Source: Amycolatopsis sp. CA-128772 (GTDB lineage: Bacteria > Actinomycetota > Actinomycetes > Mycobacteriales > Pseudonocardiaceae). Taken from it: 64,000 nt of DNA. The stretch is taken from positions 62,001-126,000 of the forward strand of contig NZ_PPHG01000083.1 of NCBI RefSeq assembly GCF_002904295.1, written 5' to 3'. Below are positions 49,989 to 58,529 of the stretch, one piece after another. Both the position numbers and the translations under genes were made by a program. Below the pieces are notes generated by a model. It was given only the letters and a program-made list of their open reading frames with translations, ran no database searches and was not told the origin of the DNA. Positions within the stretch are counted from its first letter, which is position 1. Every line of letters begins with the position of its first letter.

Positions 49989-51823
49989 GCGCACCGACCG
50001 CGCCGAGCCTGCCCGTGCAGGTCGCCGCGACCCGAGACCAGCTGCTGACCGTCGTCCGCGACGCCGATCCGGCCGCCGCCAAGTGGGTCGAGGACATCCG
50101 GAAGGCCCGGCCGAAGAAGCCGGCCGTCGTGGTCGTCGGCGAGACCAACCGCGGGAAGAGTTCGCTGGTCAACGCCCTGCTCGCGCGGCCGGGTCTCTCT
50201 CCGGTGGACGCCGACGTGGCCACCGCGACCTACCTCGTCTTCGACCACGCGGACAGCTGGGGCGCGCAGGCGTGCTACCCCGGTCAGTTCGCGCCGGTGC
50301 CGATCGACCTCGGCCAGCTGATCCACTGGGTGTCGGCCGCGCACGAGCTGCCGCCGGGCCAGCTGCCGCCGCGGTACGTCGAGGTCACCGGCCCGGTCCC
50401 GCTGCTCGAACGGCTTTCGCTGGTCGACACCCCGGGTGTCGGCGGCCTCGACTCGATGCACGGCGAGCTGGCCAAGGAGGCCGCCGCGGGCGCGACCGCA
50501 CTGCTGTTCGTCGTCGACGCGTCGGCGCCGTTCACCTCGACCGAGCTGCAGTTCCTGCGGGACGTCGGCGAGCGCGTCGAGACCGTGGTGTTCGCGCTGA
50601 CCAAGGTGGACATGTTCCGCGGCTGGCGCGAAGTCATGGAGGCCGACAAGCAGCTGCTGCGCGAGTACGCGCCCCGGTTCGCCGACGCCGTGTTCCACCC
50701 GGTGTCGGCCCGGATGTTCGAGACGGCGGCGAAGGCGCCCAACGAGCAGATGGCCGCGATGCTGCGGGAGAAGTCCGGGGTCGCGGCGATCCAGACGGCG
50801 TTGCAGGAGCTGCTCGTCGGCCGTTCGGCGATGCTCAGCGAGGCGAACACGCTGCGCGCGCTGTCCAGTGCGCTGGGCGAGCTGAAGGCGAAGCTGCAGG
50901 CCGAGAGCCGCGCGCTGTCGGCCGGCGAGGCCGAGGCCGAGCAGCTGCGCGAACGCCGTGACCGGCTGCAGGCCGAACGCCGGAGCTCGACCCGCGGCTG
51001 GCAGCTCAAGCTGCGCGGCGAGGTGCAGCGCACCCGCGTCGAGGTCGGGCACGAGAGCAGCCGGCAGATGCGGGACGCGCAGACCCACTTCCGCCAGCTG
51101 ATCGACGCGGCCAAGCGCGACGAGCTCGCCGCGTTGCCGCAGCAGGTCGACATCGCGCTGCAGACGACGTCGCAGCGGATCTCGATGCTGCTCTCACAGC
51201 GCCTGAACCAGGTCACCAACGTCTCGCTGTCGGAGCTGTTCTCCCCCGAAGAGCTCGACGTCATCCGCGCGCAGTTCGCCCGGGCCGGCGGCCCGCCGGT
51301 GGTGCTGCGCCCGCCGGACAAGAAGCCGCCGACGGCCGAGGACAAACTGCTCGTCTTCATGGGCATCTCCGGCGGTGTCGGCGCCGGCAAGGTCGCGGCG
51401 CTGCCGCTGGCCGGCGTCGCGATCCTGAACCCGGTCGTGCTGCCCGCGACGATCATCATCGGCCTGGGCGCCGGGTGGTGGATGGCCCGGACGCGCAAGC
51501 ACGCGGCGGACAAGCAGCACATGAAGCAGTGGCTGGTCGAGGCCATCGCGGACGCCCGCTCGACGCTCGACCAGCTCGTCGCCGAGCAGCTCATCGAGGC
51601 CGAGCAGCAGCTGTCGATGGCGCTCGACGAGGCACTGGGCCGCCGCATCGACGCGATCGAGGCCGAGCTCAAGGAAGTCGACAAGACGATCAAGATGGGC
51701 GCGCAGGAGCGGGCCAAGAAGATCGCGATCGTGTCGAAGCGGCTCAAGGAGGTCAGCGACGGCCGCGAGCGCGCCGAAGCCTTCCTGACGCGCATCCGGG
51801 CACTGCGGGACAAAACCGCCTGA
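49985..51823 (+). CDS. Dynamin-like GTPase with membrane-insertion hairpin, second of pair
   Basis: 612 residues. G1 GETNRGKSSLVNALL, G2 Thr within DVATATYLVF, G3 DTPGVGG, G4 TKVD. After a long charged helical bundle (~280-440, with ALSAGEAEAEQLRERRDRLQAERRSS) comes a hydrophobic hairpin at ~460-492 (ISGGVGAGKVAALPLAGVAILNPVVLPATIIIGLGAGWW). A second coiled-coil follows to the C-terminus. This is the layout of bacterial dynamin-like proteins that insert into and tubulate or fuse membranes. GTG 49985 overlaps the GrpE-like stop. Divergent in sequence from the GTPase at 46192, so the two may form a hetero-pair like IniA/IniC. Confidence 0.88.
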   Translation: MSAPTAPSLPVQVAATRDQLLTVVRDADPAAAKWVEDIRKARPKKPAVVVVGETNRGKSSLVNALLARPGLSPVDADVATATYLVFDHADSWGAQACYPGQFAPVPIDLGQLIHWVSAAHELPPGQLPPRYVEVTGPVPLLERLSLVDTPGVGGLDSMHGELAKEAAAGATALLFVVDASAPFTSTELQFLRDVGERVETVVFALTKVDMFRGWREVMEADKQLLREYAPRFADAVFHPVSARMFETAAKAPNEQMAAMLREKSGVAAIQTALQELLVGRSAMLSEANTLRALSSALGELKAKLQAESRALSAGEAEAEQLRERRDRLQAERRSSTRGWQLKLRGEVQRTRVEVGHESSRQMRDAQTHFRQLIDAAKRDELAALPQQVDIALQTTSQRISMLLSQRLNQVTNVSLSELFSPEELDVIRAQFARAGGPPVVLRPPDKKPPTAEDKLLVFMGISGGVGAGKVAALPLAGVAILNPVVLPATIIIGLGAGWWMARTRKHAADKQHMKQWLVEAIADARSTLDQLVAEQLIEAEQQLSMALDEALGRRIDAIEAELKEVDKTIKMGAQERAKKIAIVSKRLKEVSDGRERAEAFLTRIRALRDKTA

Positions 51824-51924
51824 GCACCGGTCCGGTTGTGAAGCGGAACCGAACGGGCCTACGGTGAGTCATACCCTCAGACAGCAGGTCGGAGCGTGTT
51901 ACCCGGTTCGAAGGGGGAAGTCCC

Positions 51925-52617
51925 ATGTGGGTCGACGAGAGTGGCGGCAGCGACACCGACGCGAGCAGCCCGGACGCGATGACCGTCCACGTCGACGGCC
52001 AGGAGTACCAGGCCGAGGTCAACTACGACGTGAACGAAGACGGGGTGAACGACACCGCGATCATCGAGCACGACGACGGCTCGGCCCAGGCCTTCATCGA
52101 CACGAACCACGACGGCGAGGCCGACCACTACGCCGTGCTGGACGAGAACGGGAAGGTCGTCGACCAGGCGGTCTACGACGAGGCCAGCGGCCAGTGGGTC
52201 GAGGACGGCTCCGGCGGCCACGACCACTCCGACACCGGCGGCCGTGACGACAGCTCCGGCGGCCACATCCACGCGGACCTGCCGGACGGCGAGGTGGACG
52301 CGGGGGTCGCGACCATCGACACCGACCACGACGGGCACAACGACACCGCCATCGTCGAGACGAAGAGCGGCGGCACCATCGCCTTCACCGACAAGGACGG
52401 CGACGGCGAAGCGGACATCGCGGTGCAGACCGAGGCCGACGGCACGACCACGACGTTCGAGCACTCCGGGCACGGCCAGTGGACCGAGGTCTCCAGTGGA
52501 CTGGTGAACGACGGTGACCCGGCCGCCGACGCGGCGTGGGGCGAGGCCGGCACGCAGACGCTGGAAGGCGTCGCGCGCATCGACTCCGGCACCGGGCAGT
52601 GGATTTCGCCGAACTGA
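51925..52617 (+). CDS. Acidic Asp-loop repeat protein (possible calcium binder)
   Basis: 230 residues, very acidic, no signal peptide or membrane helix. Four loops of the form DxNxDGxxD recur in two halves: DVNEDGVND, DTNHDGEAD, DTDHDGHND, DKDGDGEAD, each followed by a short beta strand (TAIIEHDDGSAQAFI; TAIVETKSGGTIAFT). A His/Asp/Gly-rich linker separates the halves (GGHDHSDTGGRDDSSGGHIH). The loops look like calcium-binding EF/dockerin-type turns. It resembles actinobacterial DUF6802-type proteins, from memory. ATG 51925 follows AAGGGGG. Last gene of the dynamin island, before a strong terminator. Confidence 0.78.
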   Translation: MWVDESGGSDTDASSPDAMTVHVDGQEYQAEVNYDVNEDGVNDTAIIEHDDGSAQAFIDTNHDGEADHYAVLDENGKVVDQAVYDEASGQWVEDGSGGHDHSDTGGRDDSSGGHIHADLPDGEVDAGVATIDTDHDGHNDTAIVETKSGGTIAFTDKDGDGEADIAVQTEADGTTTTFEHSGHGQWTEVSSGLVNDGDPAADAAWGEAGTQTLEGVARIDSGTGQWISPN

Positions 52618-52638
52618 AAGTGACCCAGATCATAGTTT

Positions 52639-52672
52639 GAAAGCCCGGGGCTGCGGCCCCGGGCTTTCTTCA
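52639..52672 (+). terminator. Terminator closing the dynamin island
   Basis: Perfect 13-bp stem GAAAGCCCGGGGC (52639-52651) and GCCCCGGGCTTTC (52656-52668) with a TGCG loop, then TTC. Twenty-two bases after the acidic protein stop. Confidence 0.87.
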
Positions 52673-52966
52673 TGTCTTCAATGAAAACAAGCAGGTCACG
52701 GCTGTGTCGCGGGCCACCGGAAGATTTTCAGCGAATGCACCGATCAAGTGACATCTGAATCGATTCCCTTATCGTTCTTGTGAGAGAACCTACACGTCAG
52801 CTCTCGGTTACTCGCCGGTCATGCGGCTACTCTCGAAGAATCCCAAATCGCGCACACCGGTTCGCCAGCCGGTGCGCGAAGCCATTCGGTCGCCGGCAAT
52901 GACGCCCGCACCGGGACAGTGTTGTTCCGGTGTGGGCGCTTTTGTCGTCGGAAGTCAGGAGTAGAG
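52673..52966 (+). promoter_or_regulatory. pckG leader with two successive hairpins
   Basis: About 295 bp before pckG. Its first half is AT-rich and probably holds the promoter. It then carries two hairpins sharing the same stem core. Hairpin 1 pairs CGCGCACACCGG (52849-52860) with CCGGTGCGCG (52869-52878), with a 2-nt bulge. Hairpin 2 pairs CGCCCGCACCGG (52903-52914) with CCGGTGTGGGCG (52927-52938) and is followed by CTTTTG, a terminator-like ending 25 bp before the ATG. The four CACCGG/CCGGTG arms can also pair crosswise, so alternative folding is possible. Confidence 0.55.
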
Positions 52967-54787
52967 ATGACCGCAGTCGCCATCCCCGGACTGGACACCG
53001 CGCCGACGACGCACACCGGCGTGCTGTCCTTCGTCCGGGAGGTCGCCGAACTGACCACCCCGGACCGCGTGGTGTGGGTCGACGGGTCCGACGAAGAAGC
53101 CGCCCGGATCAACCAGGAGCTGGTCGAGGCCGGCACGTTCGTGCAGCTCAAGTCGAAGCCGAACTCCTTCTGGGCCACTTCCGACCCGAACGACGTCGCC
53201 CGCGTGGAAGACCGGACCTTCATCTGCTCGGAGCGTCCCGAGGACGCCGGTCCGACCAACAACTGGATGGACCCGGCCGAGATGAAGGCCACCATGACCG
53301 AGCTCTTCCGGGGCTCGATGCGCGGCCGCACGATGTACGTCATCCCGTTCTGCATGGGCCCGCTCGGCGACGAGAATCCCAAGCTGGGTATCGAAATCAC
53401 GGATTTCGCCTACGTCGTCGCCTCGATGCGCGTGATGACCCGCGCGGGCAAGGCGGCCCTCGCGAAGTTCGTCGCGCCGGACGGATCCGAGCGTGAATTC
53501 GTGCCCGCGCTGCACTCCGTCGGCCAGCCGCTCGAACCGGGCGAGCAGGACGTTTCCTGGCCGTGCAACGAAACGAAGTACATTTCGCACTTCCCCGAAG
53601 AGCGCGCGATCTGGAGCTACGGCTCGGGTTACGGCGGCAACTCGCTGCTGGGCAAGAAGTGCTACTCCCTGCGCATCGCCTCGGTGATGGCGCGCGACGA
53701 GGGCTGGCTCGCCGAGCACATGCTGATCCTCAAGCTGATCTCCCCCGAGGACAAGGTCCACTACGTCGCGGCCGCGTTCCCGAGCGCCTGCGGCAAGACC
53801 AACCTCGCCATGCTGCAGCCGACCATTCCGGGCTGGCGCGCCGAGACCCTGGGCGACGACATCGCCTGGATGCGCTTCGGCGAGGACGGCCGCCTGTACG
53901 CGGTGAACCCCGAGTTCGGCTTCTTCGGCGTCGCGCCGGGCACCGACTGGCACACCAACCCGAACGCCATGCGCACCATCGAGAAGGGCAACACGGTCTT
54001 CACGAACGTCGCCCTGACCGACGACGGCGACATCTGGTGGGAGGGCATGGAGAACCGGCCCGAGCACGCGACGTCGTGGAAGGGCCAGGACTGGACGCCG
54101 GACTCCGACGAGAAGGCCGCCCACCCGAACTCGCGCTACTGCACGCCGATGTCGCAGTGCCCGATCCTCGCGCCGGAGTGGGACGACCCGAAGGGCGTGC
54201 CGATCTCGGCGATCCTGTTCGGCGGCCGCCGCAAGACGACGGTGCCGCTGGTGAACGAGGCCCGCGACTGGCAGCACGGCGTCTTCATGGGCGCCACGAT
54301 GTCGTCGGAAACGACGGCGGCCGCAGCCGGCGCGGTCGGCAACGTCCGCCGCGACCCGATGGCGATGCTGCCGTTCCTCGGCTACCACGCCGGTGACTAC
54401 TTCAAGCACTGGCTGAACCTGGGCAAGAACGCCGACGCGAACAAGCTGCCGAAGATCTTCTACGTCAACTGGTTCCGCCGCGGCGACGACGGCCGCTTCC
54501 TGTGGCCGGGCTTCGGCGAGAACTCGCGGATCCTGAAGTGGGTCGTCGAGCGCGTCGAGGGTCGCGGGAACGCGGTCGAGACGCCGGTCGGCTTCGTGCC
54601 GCGCGCCGAGGACCTCGACACCGAGGGCCTCACCGAGCCGCTCGAGGACATCCAGGCCGCCCTGGACGTCAAGCCCGAGGAGTGGCGCGAGGAGCTGCCG
54701 CTGATCGAGGAGTGGTTCGAGAAGATCGGCGAGGTCCCGACCTCGCTGCGTGACGAGCTCGACGCGTTGGCCCAGCGCCTGGGCTGA
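52967..54787 (+). CDS. pckG: Phosphoenolpyruvate carboxykinase (GTP)
   Basis: 606 residues, normal for the GTP-dependent class. Converts oxaloacetate to PEP using GTP and Mn/Mg, the gateway from TCA intermediates to gluconeogenesis. Motifs: oxaloacetate-binding [33 protein letters not shown], the kinase-1 loop [13 protein letters not shown] with the active-site Cys, kinase-2 GDDIAWM and the guanine-binding [23 protein letters not shown]...[19 protein letters not shown] 52967 follows a modest AGGAGTAG site. The two-hairpin leader may tune expression. A terminator follows at 54801. Confidence 0.97.
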   Translation: MTAVAIPGLDTAPTTHTGVLSFVREVAELTTPDRVVWVDGSDEEAARINQELVEAGTFVQLKSKPNSFWATSDPNDVARVEDRTFICSERPEDAGPTNNWMDPAEMKATMTELFRGSMRGRTMYVIPFCMGPLGDENPKLGIEITDFAYVVASMRVMTRAGKAALAKFVAPDGSEREFVPALHSVGQPLEPGEQDVSWPCNETKYISHFPEERAIWSYGSGYGGNSLLGKKCYSLRIASVMARDEGWLAEHMLILKLISPEDKVHYVAAAFPSACGKTNLAMLQPTIPGWRAETLGDDIAWMRFGEDGRLYAVNPEFGFFGVAPGTDWHTNPNAMRTIEKGNTVFTNVALTDDGDIWWEGMENRPEHATSWKGQDWTPDSDEKAAHPNSRYCTPMSQCPILAPEWDDPKGVPISAILFGGRRKTTVPLVNEARDWQHGVFMGATMSSETTAAAAGAVGNVRRDPMAMLPFLGYHAGDYFKHWLNLGKNADANKLPKIFYVNWFRRGDDGRFLWPGFGENSRILKWVVERVEGRGNAVETPVGFVPRAEDLDTEGLTEPLEDIQAALDVKPEEWREELPLIEEWFEKIGEVPTSLRDELDALAQRLG

Positions 54788-54800
54788 GCTGAGAGAGACA

Positions 54801-54849
54801 GAAGGGGACGCTTCCCGGCCGCATCCGGGAGGTGTCCCCTTCTTCCGTT
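54801..54849 (+). terminator. Terminator after pckG
   Basis: Outer stem GAAGGGGAC (54801-54809) with GTCCCCTTC (54834-54842), inner CCCGG/CCGGG stem, then TTCCGTTTT. Confidence 0.85.
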
Positions 54850-54868
54850 TTCCGGGTAGCTTCGCGCC

Positions 54869-55711
54869 ATGAGACCGTTCCGCTTCGGCGTCGCGATGTA
54901 CGTGCCCGGCTCCCGGGCCGAGTGGATGGCGAAGTGCCGCAAGGCCGAGGACCTCGGCTACGACGTCGTCGGGGTGGTCGACCACCTCGGGCGGGTCGCG
55001 CCGGTGCCCGCGCTGCTCCTCGCCGCCGAGGCCACCGAGCGGATCCGGCTGAACACCTACGTCCTCAACGCGAGCTTCCACAACCCGGTGCTGCTGGCGC
55101 GGGACGTCACCGCGCTCGACGAGTTCACCGGCGGCCGGGTGGAGCTCGGCATCGGCGCCGGGTACGTCCGCACCGAGTTCGAAGCCACCGGGATCGACTG
55201 GGCCACGCCCGGCCGCCGGCTCGGCCGGCTCGTCGACGTGGTCACCGAAATCGAGCGCGTGTTCAGCGGTCGCCGGCGGCCGCCGCTGCTGCTCGGCGGC
55301 CGCGGCGACCGCATGCTGACCTTCGCCGCCGAGCACGCCGACACCATCGCCCTGACCGGCACGGCACCGGGCGCGGCCGAGGGCCGGCTCGCCCTGGCCG
55401 GTTCCGCCGCGCTGGCCGAGCGCGCCGGCTTCGTGAAGCGGGTGCTCGACGGCCGGGACACCGAGCTGAACCTGATGGTCCACTTCGTCCGGATCACCGA
55501 CGACCGGCGGGCGGCCCTGGAGGAAGCCCACCAGCTCGTGCCGCACCTCGGCGTCGAGGAGCTCGGCGCGCTGGCCACCGTCCTGGCCGGCACCGCGGAC
55601 ACCGCGGCCGAGCAGCTGCTGCGCACGCGGGACACCCTGGGTGTCAGCTATTTCACGGTCCTCGAAGACGACCTGGACCGGCTCGCTCCCGTGATCGAGC
55701 GCCTTCGCTGA
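54869..55711 (+). CDS. LLM-class F420-dependent oxidoreductase, copy 1
   Basis: 280 residues, luciferase-like (bacterial luciferase/F420 reductase) TIM barrel of the actinobacterial TIGR03621-like group. Motifs: FGVAMYVPGSRAEWMAKCRKAEDLGYDVVGVVDHLG, LNTYVLNASFHNPVLLARDVTALDEFTGGRVELGIGAGYVRTEFEA, LLGGRGDRML. ATG 54869 encodes MRPFRFGVAM. Uses reduced F420 or FMN; substrate unknown. Its tandem paralogue starts 14 bp downstream. Confidence 0.9.
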   Translation: MRPFRFGVAMYVPGSRAEWMAKCRKAEDLGYDVVGVVDHLGRVAPVPALLLAAEATERIRLNTYVLNASFHNPVLLARDVTALDEFTGGRVELGIGAGYVRTEFEATGIDWATPGRRLGRLVDVVTEIERVFSGRRRPPLLLGGRGDRMLTFAAEHADTIALTGTAPGAAEGRLALAGSAALAERAGFVKRVLDGRDTELNLMVHFVRITDDRRAALEEAHQLVPHLGVEELGALATVLAGTADTAAEQLLRTRDTLGVSYFTVLEDDLDRLAPVIERLR

Positions 55712-55725
55712 GTACCTTGGTCGGC

Positions 55726-56568
55726 ATGACTGGGGAATTCCGTTTCGGTGTCAACATGGTCGTGCCCGGCAGCCGCGCCGCCTGGGCCGAGAAGTGCCGC
55801 AAGGTCGAGGACCTCGGGTACGACGTCCTGTCCGCGGCCGACCACCTGGGCATGGCCCCGCCGTTCCCGGCGCTGGTGCTGGCCGGCGAGGTCACCTCGC
55901 GCGTCAAGCTGAACACCTACGTGCTGAACTCCGCGTTCTACAACCCGACGCTGCTGGCCCGGGAGGTCACCGGCACCGACCAGTTCACCGACGGCCGCCT
56001 GGAGCTGGGCCTGGGCGCCGGGTACGTCCAGGCGGAGTTCGAGGCGGCCGGGCTGCCGTTCCCGTCCGCCGGCGAGCGCGTCGACCACCTCGAGCGGACG
56101 ATCACCGAGCTCAAGCGGCTCTACGCCGACCCGGAGCACAAGCCGGCGCCGGTCCGGAAGTCCGGCCCGCCGTTGCTGATCGGCGGCCGCGGCGACCGCG
56201 TGCTGGGCCTCGCCGTCGAGCACGCGGACATCATCGGCTTCACCGGCGGCGTGAGCGCGGAGCAGGTCGACGAGCGTGTCGCGTTCGTCCGCGCGAAGCT
56301 CGGTGGGCGCGAGGTGGAGTTCAACCTGCTCGGCCAGTTCGTCACCATCACCGACGACCGCGCGGCGGGGCTGGCCGAGCTCGCCCAGCGCCTGCAGGGC
56401 CGGCTGACCGTCGATCAGCTCAGCGAGCTCCCGACGGCCTTCGTCGGCACGCCGGCGCAGATCGCCGACCAGATCCGCGGCCACCGCGAGCGGTACGGCT
56501 TCACCTACTTCACCATCCTCGAGATGCACCTGGAGGAGTTCGCGCCGGTCCTCGAGCACCTCCGGTGA
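55726..56568 (+). CDS. LLM-class F420-dependent oxidoreductase, copy 2
   Basis: 280 residues, same length as copy 1 and alignable throughout (FGVNMVVPGSRAAWAEKCRKVEDLGYDVLSAADHLG; LNTYVLNSAFYNPTLLAREVTGTDQFTDGRLELGLGAGYVQAEFEAAGL; LIGGRGDRVLGL). Some differences near the C-terminus (RLTVDQLSELPTAFVGTPAQIADQI versus LGVEELGALATVLAGTADTAAEQL) suggest changed substrate choice. A local tandem duplication. Its stop overlaps the ABC gene GTG by 4 bp. Confidence 0.9.
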   Translation: MTGEFRFGVNMVVPGSRAAWAEKCRKVEDLGYDVLSAADHLGMAPPFPALVLAGEVTSRVKLNTYVLNSAFYNPTLLAREVTGTDQFTDGRLELGLGAGYVQAEFEAAGLPFPSAGERVDHLERTITELKRLYADPEHKPAPVRKSGPPLLIGGRGDRVLGLAVEHADIIGFTGGVSAEQVDERVAFVRAKLGGREVEFNLLGQFVTITDDRAAGLAELAQRLQGRLTVDQLSELPTAFVGTPAQIADQIRGHRERYGFTYFTILEMHLEEFAPVLEHLR

Positions 56569-57173
56569 TCGACGCGAAGGCGCTCGGCGTCCGGGCCGGC
56601 GAGCTGTGGCTGTTCGACGACCTGGACTTCGCCGTCGACCCGGGCGAGTGCGCCGCGATCGTCGGGCCCAACGGCGTCGGCAAGTCGACCCTGCTGCGCT
56701 GCCTCTACGGCATGCAGCAGCCGCAGCGCGGGCGCGTGCTGGTCGACGGCCAGGTGCCGGACGAGCGGGACGTCGGATTCCGGCGCAAGGTGTCGGTGCT
56801 CTTCGACGACTCCGACTTCTTCGCCGAGCTGACCCCGGTGCAGCACCTCGAGCTGCTGGCCGGCTCGTTCGGCGCCGATCTCGGCGACCACGAGGAGCTG
56901 CTGTGCGACGCGGGGCTGGGCGAACGCACGCGCGTGACGGCCGGGCACTTCTCCGCGGGCCAGCGGCGTCGCCTGCTGCTGCTCGGCGTCACCGCCCGCC
57001 CGCACCGGGTGCTCCTGCTGGACGAGCCGGAACGCGCGCTGGACACCGCGGGCAAGGAGTGGCTGGTCGAGGTGATCGCCCGGTCGACGGCGGCCGGCGC
57101 GGCGGTCGTGGTGGCCACCCACCACCCACCGCTGCTGGAGGCCGCGGACAGCGTGCTTGAACTGTTTTGCTGA
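56565..57173 (+). CDS. ABC transporter ATP-binding protein (short)
   Basis: 202 residues, a minimal ABC-2-type ATPase. Walker A GPNGVGKST, a degenerate signature FSAGQRRRLLLLGV (serine-alanine instead of LSGGQ), Walker B VLLLDEPERALDT, H-loop THHPPLL. GTG 56565 overlaps the LLM stop. Pairs with the polytopic membrane protein just downstream, which overlaps it or follows closely. Confidence 0.86.
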   Translation: MIDAKALGVRAGELWLFDDLDFAVDPGECAAIVGPNGVGKSTLLRCLYGMQQPQRGRVLVDGQVPDERDVGFRRKVSVLFDDSDFFAELTPVQHLELLAGSFGADLGDHEELLCDAGLGERTRVTAGHFSAGQRRRLLLLGVTARPHRVLLLDEPERALDTAGKEWLVEVIARSTAAGAAVVVATHHPPLLEAADSVLELFC

Positions 57174-57226
57174 CACAGCGGCGCGAAGCGCCTCGGTTGC
57201 GGGCGGCGGTGGGGGCAAGGGTGGAA

Positions 57227-58498
57227 ATGGCGCCGAAACGGGTGCGGATCCCCGGCCGCAAGCGGTTCGGCGGGATCTTCAGCGGCGACACGGCCACCTT
57301 CGTCTTCCTGTTCGGCTTCGGGTTCCTGTTCACCGCGTTCTTCCACGTCGACGCCTGGCGCCCGGCGTTCTACGGATCGTCCATTGTGGACTTCCCGGCC
57401 GTGCTCGGGCTGCTGACGCTGTGCTGCGCGGTGGGCTGGCGGGGCCTGCTGCGCCGCGGCTTCGCGTGGGTCGAACCGGCGCAGCTGACCTGGCTCGACT
57501 TCGCCCCGGTGGACCGCGGCCGCGTGGTCACGCTGCGGCTGTCCGGCGCGTGGACCGGGGTCGTCGCGGTGACCGGCTACCTGGCCGCGCTGCTGCTCGC
57601 CGTCGGCGGCGCCGGGGCGGACCAGTGGCGGGCGGCGTTCGCGATCGTCGTCGCGACCGGGGTGGCGGCCTTCGCGTCGGCGAGGCGGACGTCCCTGCGC
57701 CCGGACGCACTCGGCCCCCTCGTGCTCGCGGTCCTCGGCCTGGCGATCGCCGCGCTCGGCCTCGGGCCGGCCGCCGTCCAGCTCGTCGCGGCCGGGGTGC
57801 TGGTCGCGGCGCTGCCCCTGGCGTTCGGCGGCGAGCCGGTGTCGCGCGCCGGCCGGGCGGCGCTGCTCGCCGGGTGGGACGGCCGGGTGCTGCGCTCGGT
57901 CGCCGTCACGTTCCTCGACCCGATGATGCTGCTCCCGCCGTCGGCGCCGGTGGGCGGGCACTCGCTGCGCCGTCCGACGCCGCTGCGGCTGGCCTGGGCG
58001 GGGACGCTCGGCCGGGCGCGGTACGCGGGTGCGGCGCTGCTGGTCGGCCTCGCGGTCGTCGTCGCGCACATCGCGGTGCCGACGGTGCCGGGTGCGGTCC
58101 TGATCGGCATCGGCGGGTACGTCGCGCTGACGCCGTTCGGCGGCGGGCTCGGCGAGCTCTGGCGCAACCCGGGGCGCCGGCGGTGGCTGGGGTCGGCCGA
58201 CCGCGCCCTGGTGCTGGCCCACGGCCTGGTGCTCGCCGGCGTGGGTTCCTGCTGGGCGGCGGTGCTCGTCGTGGTCACCCTCGCGGGTGGGACGTCGTTC
58301 GCCGCGGGCGCGTGGCTCGCCGTGCCGCTGTCGGTGCTCTCGATCCTGCGCACGGTCACCCGGACCGCCGTTGACTACGCGAATCCCGCGTTCGTGGACA
58401 CTCCGATGGGCCCGATGCCGGCCAACCTCGTCCGGCAGCTCTTCCGCGGTCTCGACCTCCAGCTGGTGGGCATCGTGCTGCTCGCCGCCGCCGTTTGA
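57227..58498 (+). CDS. Polytopic membrane protein, probable ABC exporter membrane subunit
   Basis: 423 residues with about ten hydrophobic helices (TFVFLFGFGFLFTAFFHV, VVAVTGYLAALLLAVGGAG and so on). No domain motif I can name with certainty; it resembles DUF6297-type permease partners. The DNA-adjacent ABC ATPase supports an exporter. ATG 57227 is chosen for AAGGGTGGA just upstream; a TTG at 57167 that overlaps the ATPase stop and a GTG at 57221 are alternatives. Substrate unknown. Confidence 0.75.
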   Translation: MAPKRVRIPGRKRFGGIFSGDTATFVFLFGFGFLFTAFFHVDAWRPAFYGSSIVDFPAVLGLLTLCCAVGWRGLLRRGFAWVEPAQLTWLDFAPVDRGRVVTLRLSGAWTGVVAVTGYLAALLLAVGGAGADQWRAAFAIVVATGVAAFASARRTSLRPDALGPLVLAVLGLAIAALGLGPAAVQLVAAGVLVAALPLAFGGEPVSRAGRAALLAGWDGRVLRSVAVTFLDPMMLLPPSAPVGGHSLRRPTPLRLAWAGTLGRARYAGAALLVGLAVVVAHIAVPTVPGAVLIGIGGYVALTPFGGGLGELWRNPGRRRWLGSADRALVLAHGLVLAGVGSCWAAVLVVVTLAGGTSFAAGAWLAVPLSVLSILRTVTRTAVDYANPAFVDTPMGPMPANLVRQLFRGLDLQLVGIVLLAAAV

Positions 58499-58529
58499 CC
58501 TACCCTCGGTGCGACGAAGGGAGCAGCCA

